Source: Planococcus beigongshangi (GTDB lineage: Bacteria; Bacillota; Bacilli; Bacillales_A; Planococcaceae). From it: 64,000 nt of DNA. Both the position numbers and the translations under genes were made by a program. Below are positions 15,871 through 24,598 of this stretch, piece after piece (the first letter of the stretch is position 1; every line of letters begins with the position of its first letter). The notes beneath the pieces are model-generated. The model was not told where the DNA came from, did no database searches, and saw only the letters and a program-made list of their open reading frames with translations. Where the stretch lies: NCBI RefSeq assembly GCF_016820495.1, contig NZ_JADHDU010000006.1:62001-126000 (forward strand). Reading direction: 5' to 3'.

Positions 15871-16695
15871 ATGGGGGAAACATGGGGGTTCATCGATTCG
15901 GGTCATGCCAGTCCGGCCTTTAACATGGCCCTGGATGAATTGATGCTCGAATGGCTGAGCAAAGGGGAGATGGGCCCGACGATCCGGTTTTATGGCTGGT
16001 CACCGGCCGGGATATCGATTGGCCGTTTCCAGGATGCCGATGAAAAAATCGATTTTCAGCAGGCTGCTGTCTACGGAATGGAAATTGTCAGGAGACAGAC
16101 CGGCGGACGCGCCGTGCTGCATGATCACGAACTCACTTATAGTGTAGTGGTGCCGGAAACACATCCAGCAATGCCGCGTTCGGTCAAAGAAGCCTATCTG
16201 GTCATTTCGAAAGGATTATTGGAAGGCTTTCGGGAACTCGCCATCCATGCAGAATTCGCCATTCCGGAAACATCCAGGGAAAAAACGGATTCTGCTGTCT
16301 GTTTTGACAAATCATCCTGGTACGAACTATTGGTAGATGGCAAAAAAGCGGCTGGAAGCGCACAGATGCGCAGAAAAGGCATGATCTTGCAGCACGGTTC
16401 CATCCCGATTGAAATCGACAGGATGAAATTATTTGATTTATTCAGCTACCCATCTGCCGCAATAAAACGGAGAGCGCTGGAGGCGTTCAAAGAGAAAGCC
16501 ATCTCCATCAATGAAGCGGCGGATAGACCACATGATTTTGACGAAGTGAAAGCTGCGTTCAAACAGGGATTCGAAAAGGGGCTCGGCATACAATTGGAAA
16601 CGATGGTGCTGTCGGAAGCGCAATTGATGGAAGCCGGCCGCCTTGCGGAAACGAAGTATAAAAATCTTGATCTGAAATTTTCAATCGAAAAATAG
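15871..16695 (+). CDS. lipM: Octanoyl-[GcvH]:protein octanoyltransferase LipM
   Basis: 274 residues of the lipoate ligase/octanoyltransferase fold. It has [19 protein letters not shown] and the signature [25 protein letters not shown] region; Cys144 aligns with the catalytic Cys150 of B. subtilis LipM. LipM moves octanoate from acyl carrier protein to GcvH, the first step of lipoate assembly. TAGGAGGGG precedes ATG 15871; earlier in-frame starts would lie inside the riboswitch leader. lipA follows 11 nt later, which supports LipM over a scavenging ligase. The frame is complete, with length close to the usual 278. Confidence 0.9.
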   Translation: MGETWGFIDSGHASPAFNMALDELMLEWLSKGEMGPTIRFYGWSPAGISIGRFQDADEKIDFQQAAVYGMEIVRRQTGGRAVLHDHELTYSVVVPETHPAMPRSVKEAYLVISKGLLEGFRELAIHAEFAIPETSREKTDSAVCFDKSSWYELLVDGKKAAGSAQMRRKGMILQHGSIPIEIDRMKLFDLFSYPSAAIKRRALEAFKEKAISINEAADRPHDFDEVKAAFKQGFEKGLGIQLETMVLSEAQLMEAGRLAETKYKNLDLKFSIEK

Positions 16696-16706
16696 GAGGG
16701 TCCACA

Positions 16707-17657
16707 ATGACTAAACAAGAAGAATACATACGGAAACCGGATTGGCTGAAGGTGAAGATCAATACGAACGAATCGTTTACAGGTCTGAAGAAATTAATGC
16801 GCGAGAAGAAATTGAACACCGTGTGTGAGGAAGCACGGTGTCCGAATATCCACGAATGCTGGAGTGAACGGAAAACCGCGACCTTCATGATTCTGGGAGA
16901 TACCTGCACGCGCGGCTGCCGCTTTTGTGCGGTGAAAACCGGATTGCCGAATGAGCTCGATCTGGGCGAACCGGAACGCGTCGCGGAATCCGTCGAAATC
17001 ATGGGCTTGAAGCATGTCGTGGTCACAGCAGTTGCCCGTGATGATCTGAAAGACGGCGGAGCAGCCGTCTTTGCGGAAACTGTACGCGCTATCCGGAGGA
17101 GGATGCCTGCCACGACCGTTGAAATTCTGCCATCCGATATGAAAGGTGATTATGAAAGCCTCCATACCTTGATGGACAGTGCGCCGGATATATTCAACCA
17201 TAATATCGAAACCGTGAGACGCCTGACAAAACGCGTGCGTGCCCGTGCGATGTATGACCGCTCGCTTCAATTGCTTGCACGGGTCAAGGAAATCGCTCCG
17301 GATACACCGACCAAATCGAGCATCATGGTCGGGCTCGGCGAAACGAAGGAAGAAATCATCCAGGTGATGGACGATCTTCGTGCGCATAATGTGGATATTA
17401 TGGCAATCGGGCAATACCTGCAGCCGACGAAAAAACATTTGGAGGTGGAGCGTTATTACCATCCCGATGAGTTTGCGGAACTGAAGGAAATCGCTCTTTC
17501 AAAAGGCTTCAGTCACTGTGAAGCCGGTCCGATGGTACGCTCGTCCTATCATGCAGACGAACAGGTAAGTGCGAGCTCCGCCCAGCGCCGCATCAATTAC
17601 ATGAAAGGCTACGAGTCGCAGGGCAGGAAACTGGAAGAGAAATTTTTTAGTATATAA
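16707..17657 (+). CDS. lipA: Lipoyl synthase LipA
   Basis: 316-residue radical-SAM enzyme that inserts two sulfurs into protein-bound octanoyl groups. Both iron-sulfur sites are complete: the auxiliary cluster Cys40, Cys45, Cys51 ([12 protein letters not shown]) and the radical-SAM cluster Cys67, Cys71, Cys74 (CTRGCRFC). The C-terminal RSSYHA carries the Ser that ligates the auxiliary cluster. TAGGAGG precedes the ATG. It forms an operon with lipM under the TPP riboswitch and ends with a clear terminator. Confidence 0.95.
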   Translation: MTKQEEYIRKPDWLKVKINTNESFTGLKKLMREKKLNTVCEEARCPNIHECWSERKTATFMILGDTCTRGCRFCAVKTGLPNELDLGEPERVAESVEIMGLKHVVVTAVARDDLKDGGAAVFAETVRAIRRRMPATTVEILPSDMKGDYESLHTLMDSAPDIFNHNIETVRRLTKRVRARAMYDRSLQLLARVKEIAPDTPTKSSIMVGLGETKEEIIQVMDDLRAHNVDIMAIGQYLQPTKKHLEVERYYHPDEFAELKEIALSKGFSHCEAGPMVRSSYHADEQVSASSAQRRINYMKGYESQGRKLEEKFFSI

Positions 17658-17661
17658 ATGA

Positions 17662-17696
17662 AAATGGCCTCCGCATTAGCGGAGGCTATTATTTTC
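17662..17696 (+). terminator. Intrinsic terminator of lipM-lipA
   Basis: Stem aatggcctccgc/gcggaggctatt with a 4-nt loop, then T-rich sequence. Confidence 0.85.
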
Positions 17697-17760
17697 CATA
17701 AGGATGTATTTCAGTCACACGAGTTGATGGCCTGCCATGGATATTGGGCAAAATCTGATG

Positions 17761-18243
17761 TTAAACAGTCAGATCGTTCTCCGCTTTTATTCGCAGAGCA
17801 TCCTGCACCAATTTTTGAAGTACGGCAGCGACGACTGCCACGATGAATGAAACGGAAATGACGACCATCCCGATGACTGTGCCGGGGGCATCATCCGCCA
17901 TGGTAAGCTGGTGCAGGAAAGGCATTTCCACGATATAGACTGCGATGATGGCAATGGCGCACAGCTTGATGGTTTTCACCGCTTTAAGCGAATACAGAGA
18001 AAATGCCAGGTTGCGCTAAATATAACCGAGGAGTTTTAAGGCCTGATATAGAGCGATAAAGAAAGGGATCATTCCAGCATACATGCCGATCAACAGCGGA
18101 TATTGCAATTTTTCGAGTTCCGGCAGCGCCTAGTAGGGGGAATTGGGATCGAATCTTGAGAATCCGTAAATGCATCCGGCAAGAACAGGGGCACCGACGA
18201 GGAAAATCGCAATCTTCAATACAGTTGTGAACCCTCGTGCCAT
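17761..18243 (-). pseudogene. DUF2975 (YoaS-like) membrane protein gene with two amber codons
   Basis: A 161-codon frame runs from ATG 18243 (GAGGTG Shine-Dalgarno) to TAA 17761 without frameshift, but is interrupted by TAG at codon 38 (18132-18130) and codon 76 (18018-18016). Read through, it gives a four-helix DUF2975 protein: MARGFTTVLKIAIFLVGAP, then LQYPLLIGMYAGMIPFFIALYQALKLLGYI, then KTIKLCAIAIIAVYIVEM, and a last helix ending in LQKLVQDALRIK. Both ambers could come from a single CAG to TAG transition. The helix-turn-helix gene that often follows this family is absent. Inactivation is the simplest reading. Confidence 0.8.
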
Positions 18244-18346
18244 TTCAAACACCTCAATAATCAGTTTTGTTAATGAAATGATACAACAAAATTTATTGAA
18301 TATTAATAAAAAAATATTCTTATTTAATTGATGCCGCGGAAATTCA

Positions 18347-18853
18347 TCACAGATATTTGTGCAGCCCCCGGTAAATTTCTACGATTTCATTGACCTTCAT
18401 GCGGACAAGTCCACTCGATGACGGGGCGACAAATTCGACGATCCCCGGAATGACGGGTTCCGCTTGCTCCCCCCACGATACTTGACGCTTCCTGCTGTAT
18501 TGCTGGTACACGCCCTTGCCGACAAAGCAGACAGCTTGCGGCTGATACCGGCTGATTTTTTTCTTCAATTTTTCAGCGCCGATTTGATATTCGTCCTTTG
18601 AGATTTCAACCGCTTCCTTTGTCGGCCTTGCAACAATATTTGTCAGGCCGAAACCAAGCTCCAGAAGCTGACTGTTTTCTTCAGGCAGCATCTTCCGGGG
18701 CGTCAATCCCGCTTCGTAAAGGATTTTCCAAAATCGGTTGCTGGGATTTGCGTAATGATAGCCGGTTTCCGACGAACGGATGCTGGGATTGAAGCCGACG
18801 AAAAGGATTTTCAGATTAGGGGATAAATGGTCGGGTATCGATTGCAAAGCCAC
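18347..18853 (-). CDS. mug: Mismatch-specific (G:T/U) DNA glycosylase
   Basis: 168 residues of the uracil-DNA glycosylase superfamily, Mug/TDG type. The active-site motif I is FVGFNPSIRSSETG near residue 18 (GxNP), ANPSNRFWKIL follows, and the C-terminal motif is APSSSGLVRMK. The enzyme removes uracil or thymine from mismatches with guanine. AAAGGAAGG precedes the ATG on the minus strand. Monocistronic; no clear terminator is seen, and the pseudogene lies downstream. Confidence 0.88.
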   Translation of the reverse strand: MALQSIPDHLSPNLKILFVGFNPSIRSSETGYHYANPSNRFWKILYEAGLTPRKMLPEENSQLLELGFGLTNIVARPTKEAVEISKDEYQIGAEKLKKKISRYQPQAVCFVGKGVYQQYSRKRQVSWGEQAEPVIPGIVEFVAPSSSGLVRMKVNEIVEIYRGLHKYL

Positions 18854-18970
18854 AAAACGCCTTCCTTTCTCTATTCGTTATTTATATATTACCCGATTTC
18901 CCGAACTCCCTGTGATTTATTACATATATGCGGCAGTTCAAAAGTACTGAAATTCATGGGAAATGAAACC

Positions 18971-18999
18971 TTGCGCCATATGGGGCGTAAGCTGATATT
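18971..18999 (+). promoter_or_regulatory. Candidate promoter with overlapping inverted repeat
   Basis: TTGCGC (18971-18976), 17-nt spacer, GATATT (18994-18999). An inverted repeat cttgcgcc/ggcgtaag (18970-18991) covers the -35 and spacer, a typical operator position. Confidence 0.35.
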
Positions 19000-19027
19000 A
19001 GAATAATTACACGAGGTGGGAAATGAT

Positions 19028-20425
19028 ATGAAAAAATTGAAATCACTTACATTGCTTCTAATCGGGATATTGTTTCTTGCGATCCTGGCCGGCTGTTCGG
19101 AAGACGAAGCGGCGGCTCCGGAAAAAGAGGAGATTCCAGAACAACAGGAAGCGGAAACAACGCCACAAGCTGATCCTGAAGAAGAGAAGGAAGCGAGTGG
19201 CCCGGAAGAAAGTCAGGCTCCTAAAGCTGCGATACACAATGTTGAAGAAATCGTAAAAGAGAAAGGGAAATATGTGCCGAATGAAATGACGGATCAGCAA
19301 AAAGAGGAACTGCAAAAAGAAGTGGAAGCGGCTCCTGAAGGCATGACTGGAGAAGAAGCCTATTTGTTCGCGGTTTCCTTGTTGGCAGCGGATATCGAAG
19401 AAGCAGCCCGCATCATCAATGAAACCGATCCGGTGATCAAAATTGATTCCGCTACACCTGAAGACGAAATCGACATCCCGGAAGCGGAAACGGTCAATGT
19501 GGCACTTCTGCTGGATGCGAGCGGCAGCATGGCAGGGGAAGTGACGGGCGGACAGAAGATGGAGCTGGCGAAAGCGGCGATTCAGAACTATGCATCCGAC
19601 CTTCCGGAAGGCGCGAACATCATGCTCCGCGTGTATGGACATGAAGGAACCGGCACAGATGCTGACAAAGCGATGTCCTGCGCAAGCAACGAAGTCGTTT
19701 ATGAACTCGGCGGGTACGATGAACAGAAATTCACAGAGTCACTCAGGGAATTTGCCCCTGCCGGATGGACGCCACTTGCCGGTGCAATCCAGGCAGCTGA
19801 AGCAGATCTGAACGGACAGCAAGGAGACAATGTGCGCAATGTCATCTACGTCGTGAGTGACGGCATCGAAACATGCGACGGCGATCCGGTTGCGGCCGCA
19901 GCAGCATTGACCGAGTCAGAGATACAGGCCGAAGTCAACATCATCGGCTTCGATGTGGACAATGAAGGGCAAAAACAGCTGGAAGAAGTGGCGAAAGCCG
20001 GGAATGGCCAGTACAAATCGGTGTATTCCGAAAGTGAACTGAACGAATACCTCAAACAGGAATACAGCCGGCTTTACTGGGAATGGCTCGCTTGGAGCAA
20101 TGACCGGAAACTGGAAATCCTTTCACAAAGCAATGATATCTATTTTGACCTTCTCGCCGCAAATAATGATGTCAGCTTCCTGTCGTTGGCAGCGAAAAAT
20201 GACATGATTTCCCTCCAATATGATTTTAAGGACTTAGGGAAATTCAAAGATGATGAGGCATTGAAGCGGTATGTTGAATTGGTCAACCTGAGATATGATA
20301 CGGTTCGGAATCATTTCAGGCAGGAAGTGGACCGTAAAGATGCAATCCGAAAAGAAATGAAAGAGAAATTGAACAAGCAAGTGGAAGAAATGAAAGAGGA
20401 AAGCGACAAAAAATATACACCATAA
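19028..20425 (+). CDS. VWA-domain lipoprotein
   Basis: 465 residues. A lipoprotein signal ends in LAGC near residue 23, followed by a Glu/Pro/Ala-rich linker. A von Willebrand A domain follows with an intact MIDAS DASGSMAG, a TPLAGAI threonine and DGIETCDGDP. The C-terminal 130 residues form a charged helical region with NDxxFxLxAANND-type repeats. The protein is anchored outside the membrane and probably binds a divalent metal and a protein partner. I chose ATG 19028 with GAGGTGGG upstream; GTG 19016 would place the Shine-Dalgarno inside the gene. Monocistronic. Confidence 0.85.
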   Translation: MKKLKSLTLLLIGILFLAILAGCSEDEAAAPEKEEIPEQQEAETTPQADPEEEKEASGPEESQAPKAAIHNVEEIVKEKGKYVPNEMTDQQKEELQKEVEAAPEGMTGEEAYLFAVSLLAADIEEAARIINETDPVIKIDSATPEDEIDIPEAETVNVALLLDASGSMAGEVTGGQKMELAKAAIQNYASDLPEGANIMLRVYGHEGTGTDADKAMSCASNEVVYELGGYDEQKFTESLREFAPAGWTPLAGAIQAAEADLNGQQGDNVRNVIYVVSDGIETCDGDPVAAAAALTESEIQAEVNIIGFDVDNEGQKQLEEVAKAGNGQYKSVYSESELNEYLKQEYSRLYWEWLAWSNDRKLEILSQSNDIYFDLLAANNDVSFLSLAAKNDMISLQYDFKDLGKFKDDEALKRYVELVNLRYDTVRNHFRQEVDRKDAIRKEMKEKLNKQVEEMKEESDKKYTP

Positions 20426-20472
20426 AAAAAGCTCCGCCCAACCGGTAAACTACCGGAGAGGCGGAGCTTTTT
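20424..20472. terminator. Bidirectional terminator
   Basis: Stem aaaagctccgcc/ggcggagctttt capped by a second perfect hairpin (ccggta/taccgg), between convergent genes. Confidence 0.9.
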
Positions 20473-20477
20473 CAATT

Positions 20478-20918
20478 TTAAGGCTGATTTTCAGCATCCA
20501 CCGATATCTGCCATTCAATGCCGAAACGGTCGATGCAGCTGCCATACAACGGGCTCCAGAAAGTTTCCTGCAGGTCCATGCTGACCGTCCCGCCTTCAGC
20601 AAGTTTCCCGAAAACTCTTCTCGCTTCCTCCTGATCGTTGAGCGTCAATGTCATCGATACGCTATTGCCTTTTTGGTAGGACATTCCCATACCCGGGGGG
20701 ACATCTGAAATCATCAGATAATCCCCGTTAGCTAAAATGATTTGAGCGTTCATCACCATATCTTTCACTTCATCCGGAATGCCGTCCATATTATCAGCGT
20801 TTGCCTCGCCGTATGTCATGAGACCGACCAACTCGCCATTTAGTACATCTTTATAAAAGTGGACGGCTTCCTGGCCTTGTCCATCAAAATTCAAATAAGG
20901 AAAAAGTTTTGTGATCAT
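20478..20918 (-). CDS. PhnB-like VOC family protein
   Basis: 146 residues with the DUF/3-dmu-9_3-mt (PhnB) type of vicinal-oxygen-chelate fold: PYLNFDGQGQEAVHFYKDVL opening and SPLYGSCIDRFGIEWQIS ending. Such proteins are common and mostly uncharacterised; no reaction can be assigned. Its start overlaps the stop of the AHSA1-like gene by 4 nt (ATGA), so the two are translated together. Confidence 0.85.
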   Translation of the reverse strand: MITKLFPYLNFDGQGQEAVHFYKDVLNGELVGLMTYGEANADNMDGIPDEVKDMVMNAQIILANGDYLMISDVPPGMGMSYQKGNSVSMTLTLNDQEEARRVFGKLAEGGTVSMDLQETFWSPLYGSCIDRFGIEWQISVDAENQP

Positions 20919-21433
20919 GACTGCCCTTCTTTCCGTGGTTTTTGCTGATCCGCCAGAAATTCCTCCAGCCGGTCATAACTTTCCGACATGCCTTCAACCG
21001 CGTGCATGTCCATGATTCGCTGTAATTCTTCTTCGGATTCGAAGAGAGTGCGCGAAGTTAATATGGTTCTGTTTCCATTCTCCGAAAAATACAGTTTGAT
21101 GAGCATTTTCGGCATCCCTTCAATTTCGTTGCCATAAAGGTCTGCAAACGCATCTTCATAAACGAGCCGTTCATTCTCTTCAACTTCAAAGTATGTGACT
21201 TTCCCCCACGCTTCTTGGCCATCTGTGGAAGATCGCATGCAATAATGCCAGATTCCTTGGGGTTCGACTGTCATTTCATAGCTGTGCGTATCCCATCCTG
21301 CCGGTCCCCACCAGCGCGCAATATGGTCAGGGCTGACATGGGCCGCATAGACCAGCTCTTTCGGTGCATCAAATTCACGTTCCATGATCAATTCACGTCC
21401 GACGGTTTGAGTTCGGGTTTGGCCTGCTGACAT
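20915..21433 (-). CDS. SRPBCC (AHSA1-like) domain protein
   Basis: 172 residues of the START/AHSA1-like fold: REFDAPKELVYAAHVSPDHIARWWGPAGW is the family opening and the C-terminal helix is MSESYDRLEEFLA. These proteins bind hydrophobic ligands or Hsp90-like partners; the role is unknown. AAGGAGG precedes the ATG. It is the first gene of a two-gene operon with the PhnB-like gene, a combination frequently seen for these families. A SigA-type promoter lies about 80 nt upstream. Confidence 0.85.
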   Translation of the reverse strand: MSAGQTRTQTVGRELIMEREFDAPKELVYAAHVSPDHIARWWGPAGWDTHSYEMTVEPQGIWHYCMRSSTDGQEAWGKVTYFEVEENERLVYEDAFADLYGNEIEGMPKMLIKLYFSENGNRTILTSRTLFESEEELQRIMDMHAVEGMSESYDRLEEFLADQQKPRKEGQS

Positions 21434-21513
21434 TGGATGAACCTCCTTCTGTCTCAGGTAACCGATCCGTTTCAGCAGTCTCCTTCCCTAAAAGCGATCG
21501 GTTTCTTATACTC

Positions 21514-21541
21514 ATTATAACGATTTTTCATTAAAGTTAAA
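21514..21541 (-). promoter_or_regulatory. Candidate SigA promoter for the AHSA1-phnB operon
   Basis: On the minus strand: TTTAAC (21541-21536), 16-nt spacer, perfect TATAAT (21519-21514). Confidence 0.45.
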
Positions 21542-21617
21542 TGAAAATTCAGATAAAATTATTTTAGGTTAAAATGAATATGAAGCAATTACAGATTTTA
21601 GCGGATAGGAGAATATC

Positions 21618-22160
21618 ATGTATTTCAACAAACCCATCAGCTTTCTTGAAAGTTCCACACAACCAGTAAGATTAATCGGTAGAACAGCAGTCCGGGCCAT
21701 CATCATGGAACAGGGAAAAATTCTGATGGTCCACTCGAACCTCGGCTATTATAAATTACCGGGCGGCGGTGCTGAAACAGGTGAAAGTCTTACAGAAGCT
21801 TTGAGCCGGGAAGTTGTGGAAGAGACCGGTTATTTGAACAGCCAGGCTTTAAAGGAACTTGGAGTCGTTTCCGAATTACGGCCGGATCGTTCAATGGCAG
21901 GGACCTGTTTCCATATGGATTCTTATTATTATTTATGTCGATTGACGGATAAAGAAAAAACTGAGCAAGCGCTGATCGATTATGAGTTGGAAGAAAACTA
22001 CACGCCTGTTTGGATTTCACTGCTGGAAGCCATTGAGATAAATCAGTCATCATATGAAAAGAATAACTCGTTGATCTTTATTCCCAGGGAGAATTTTATA
22101 CTGAACTGGCTGTTACGGAATCCTTTAGCAGTAGCTCAAGGAGGGACAGCTGCTTTATGA
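21618..22160 (+). CDS. Nudix hydrolase
   Basis: 180 residues with a complete Nudix box GGGAETGESLTEALSREVVEETGY (split over residues 51-74), which binds Mg and hydrolyses a nucleoside diphosphate-linked substrate. The substrate is not predictable. TAGGAGAATATC precedes the ATG. An RDD-family gene follows after 57 nt with its own AAAGGA site, and no terminator separates them, so they may share a transcript. Confidence 0.87.
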   Translation: MYFNKPISFLESSTQPVRLIGRTAVRAIIMEQGKILMVHSNLGYYKLPGGGAETGESLTEALSREVVEETGYLNSQALKELGVVSELRPDRSMAGTCFHMDSYYYLCRLTDKEKTEQALIDYELEENYTPVWISLLEAIEINQSSYEKNNSLIFIPRENFILNWLLRNPLAVAQGGTAAL

Positions 22161-22217
22161 AGCAGGAAAGCGAGGTGCGCAACGAGAATAATAAAACATA
22201 AGAAAGGACGTGTACAG

Positions 22218-22733
22218 ATGCCGGCAGCGGGAATATGGATCAGGATAAAAGCGTTCATATGGGATTATATATGGCTGTTCATCTATCTCTGTTTTATCGT
22301 TTTGCTGACGACTCTGCTGCTGCCCGGGCTGCAGGATTTCTTTAATGGTCCAGTCGGAATTGCCCAATTGAGCGGATTTCTTTTGGTGACTTTGCCGATT
22401 TCTTTATATTTTGCCATAGGAGATTCAAATTTAATGAATGGAACTTTCGGGAAACGGAAAATGGGGATCCGAGTGGTGGACATGGAAGGGGGACCAATCG
22501 GCTTCATGCGTTCTGTCTTCAGGATCCTGCTGAAGTTTTTACCGTGGGAATTGTCACATTTTCTGGTTTACCGGCTCGTCCATCTCGGCGACGGAGAATT
22601 TCCGCTCCATCTCATGCTGATTGGCGGCTTGGTCTATCTCCTTATCTTCACGTATATCCTGACAGCTGTTTTCTCGAAAGAAAATCGTTCGCTGTATGAC
22701 CGGTTGAGCGGGACGAAAGTGATCCGAATATGA
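22218..22733 (+). CDS. RDD family membrane protein
   Basis: 171 residues with four hydrophobic segments. The RDD features are present in modified form: an early RIKAFIWDY (Arg and Asp), the GTFGKRKMGIRVVD motif after helix 2, and SLYDRLSGTKVI at the end. RDD proteins are proposed to transport ions or compatible solutes, but most are uncharacterised. AAGGACGTG precedes the ATG. Ends in a shared terminator. Confidence 0.82.
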   Translation: MPAAGIWIRIKAFIWDYIWLFIYLCFIVLLTTLLLPGLQDFFNGPVGIAQLSGFLLVTLPISLYFAIGDSNLMNGTFGKRKMGIRVVDMEGGPIGFMRSVFRILLKFLPWELSHFLVYRLVHLGDGEFPLHLMLIGGLVYLLIFTYILTAVFSKENRSLYDRLSGTKVIRI

Positions 22734-22754
22734 AAAACAGCGGAATGAAACATA

Positions 22755-22792
22755 AAAGGTCACCGGAGAGAGATTCCGGTGACCTATTATTG
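22755..22792. terminator. Bidirectional terminator
   Basis: Stem ggtcaccgga/tccggtgacc, A-rich left and T-rich right, between the RDD and anti-sigma genes. Confidence 0.85.
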
Positions 22793-22806
22793 TGTCTTGC
22801 CCATGC

Positions 22807-23805
22807 TTATTCCAGCTCTACGGTAATCGGTTCGATATCGACCCGTATGCCTTCATCCTCAGGATTTTCAATATAGCTGATCAGCGGCTGTATGGTAACC
22901 GAGGACGCTTCCGGGTCCAGGGCTTCAAAGGTCATCTGGTAATATGGCCGGTGGAATGTGGATGCGCCGCCGGTTCCGAATACCATCGGATAAATAGTGC
23001 CCAGGTTATCAGTAAGCTGCCAGTCTGTCACGTAATGATTTTCATCAATTCCTTCAGATTCAAATCTTAAAACAGTGGATAGTTTATTGAAAGAGATGTC
23101 ATCCACAAAATATTCTCCGCCTTCGAAGGCAAGGGTTTCATCGATATCAAAGCTGCCTCCCTCCAGTGCACGCAATTTAAAGTTGAATGACCAGTCACCG
23201 GTGATTTCTTTTCCGGCGTCCATTGCATCACTGAACGCGACCGGTTCCCATGAAAGTGATAGCGATTTGGGCGGAGAGTTTCTGAAATCTGGTGCCAGAC
23301 TTATGAAACCCACATAAGTTGTATCATCCACTTTCCGCATATCAATCGATGCACCGTATCCTTTTGAACCGGATGCTTCGATCATTTCACTTGGCAGCGG
23401 GGTTGGACCGAGGTCCGTCTCAGTCTTCAGCGCGAAACTGATGGTCACCGAAGTTCCATCATATACCCCTTCTTCCAGTGAGAGCGTGGAACCGTTGCTC
23501 GTCTGCGTCATATTCAGCGGCTGTGCGACTTCACTGAAATGAGGGAAGATCAGCTCTTCCTCATCAAAATAGGAAACGATATCCTGCAGAACGGGAATCT
23601 GGGAAGCGATGGTCGGGAAAGCAGTGACCATGGTGATTCCAGTGCCGATCAGCAAAGCGGCAGCCACGGCTGTTTTCAATAGCCATCCGTTTTTTTTCTT
23701 TTGTCCAAGAAGGCGGCGCTTCATCGCTTTTTTTTCGAGTTTTGAAACCGGCGCTTCGGGAATATCCTCTATATCGGTATTCAGTAGTTTATGAAAGTCA
23801 TTCAT
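22807..23805 (-). CDS. DUF4179 domain anti-sigma factor
   Basis: 332 residues: a cytoplasmic N-terminus of about 40 residues, one transmembrane helix (about 43-65, TAVAAALLIGTGITMV), then an extracellular DUF4179 sensor and a beta-rich C-terminal region. This is the layout of single-pass anti-sigma factors that hold an ECF sigma factor at the membrane. The start overlaps the sigma gene stop by 4 nt (ATGA), which gives the expected near-equimolar synthesis. The inducing signal is unknown; an envelope stress is the usual inference. Confidence 0.85.
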   Translation of the reverse strand: MNDFHKLLNTDIEDIPEAPVSKLEKKAMKRRLLGQKKKNGWLLKTAVAAALLIGTGITMVTAFPTIASQIPVLQDIVSYFDEEELIFPHFSEVAQPLNMTQTSNGSTLSLEEGVYDGTSVTISFALKTETDLGPTPLPSEMIEASGSKGYGASIDMRKVDDTTYVGFISLAPDFRNSPPKSLSLSWEPVAFSDAMDAGKEITGDWSFNFKLRALEGGSFDIDETLAFEGGEYFVDDISFNKLSTVLRFESEGIDENHYVTDWQLTDNLGTIYPMVFGTGGASTFHRPYYQMTFEALDPEASSVTIQPLISYIENPEDEGIRVDIEPITVELE

Positions 23806-24356
23806 ATGAATCGCTCCTTTCGCTGGAACAGATGAAACAGTTTCTTTTTGCCGCGGAACAGCCGGTTATCGACTGCGGATAAGGTTATGCCGAGTGCGTC
23901 CGCTATTTCGCCGTTTGACAGATCCAAATAATATTTCATCAGGAATAACTCCCGGTCGGCTTCCGGGAGCTCGTGGAGACGGTACAGCATTTCATTGCGG
24001 GCTTCGTTTTTCATAACGGCATCTTCTGTATCATGGCTTTGGCCATCATTGCGCACTTCATCCGTCAGCGCTTCTCTCTGCTGCCGTTTTTGCTGTTTCC
24101 GATAAACATCGATGGCTTTATACTTGGCCAGGGTGCCGGCCCATTTCCTGAAATCCTCATGGCTTCCTTCAAATTTTCCGGCCCGCTGCCAGATAGTCAT
24201 GAGTACGTCGTTCAAACATTCTTCGGCAATATGAAAACCATAGCTTTTCAGCAATACATGCTGGCAGATCCCTTTCAGAAACGGCATGTATGCATCGATC
24301 AGGTAATCGATCGCCTCTTCTTCCTGGCGTTTTAGCCGCATGATGAAATCTTCCAT
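23802..24356 (-). CDS. ECF-type RNA polymerase sigma factor
   Basis: About 184 residues with sigma region 2 (AEECLNDVLMTIWQRAGKFEG, KWAGTLAKYKAIDVYRKQ) and region 4 (LPEADRELFLMKYYLDLSNGEIADALGITLSAVDNRLFRGKKKL). I chose ATG 24356; the in-frame GTG 24365 is too close to GGGAGG. It forms an overlapping operon with its anti-sigma factor. Upstream on the minus strand, CGAGAC, 15 nt, CGTTGTA resembles an ECF promoter and would allow autoregulation; this match is weak. Confidence 0.9.
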   Translation of the reverse strand: MEDFIMRLKRQEEEAIDYLIDAYMPFLKGICQHVLLKSYGFHIAEECLNDVLMTIWQRAGKFEGSHEDFRKWAGTLAKYKAIDVYRKQQKRQQREALTDEVRNDGQSHDTEDAVMKNEARNEMLYRLHELPEADRELFLMKYYLDLSNGEIADALGITLSAVDNRLFRGKKKLFHLFQRKERFI

Positions 24357-24598
24357 CGCCTTCACTTCCTCCCTTTGTTACTCCATACAACGAAGCAGAT
24401 GAATAAAGTCTCGCGCTGGTTCTAAAAAAATATGGATGATTTCTTTTTCTTGATTGAAGAAGGGCAATTTTGATGCAGCTACTTTTACATAATTTTCTAT
24501 TTTCATGGGATATGCCATACAATGAAAATTAATAACAGGATATAATATTTATTACATAACTGGTAAACTGTTCAAGAACATATATTTAGGGGTGTAAT

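Noticed and set aside
18080..18100. ATGCCGATCA match resembling a family-A core
   Set aside because: Single copy inside the DUF2975 coding frame, without a neighbour at 21 nt; treated as chance.
24360..24420. Firm call of an autoregulated ECF promoter
   Set aside because: CGAGAC-N15-CGTTGTA matches the common ECF consensus only partly, so it is mentioned in the sigma gene entry and not annotated separately.
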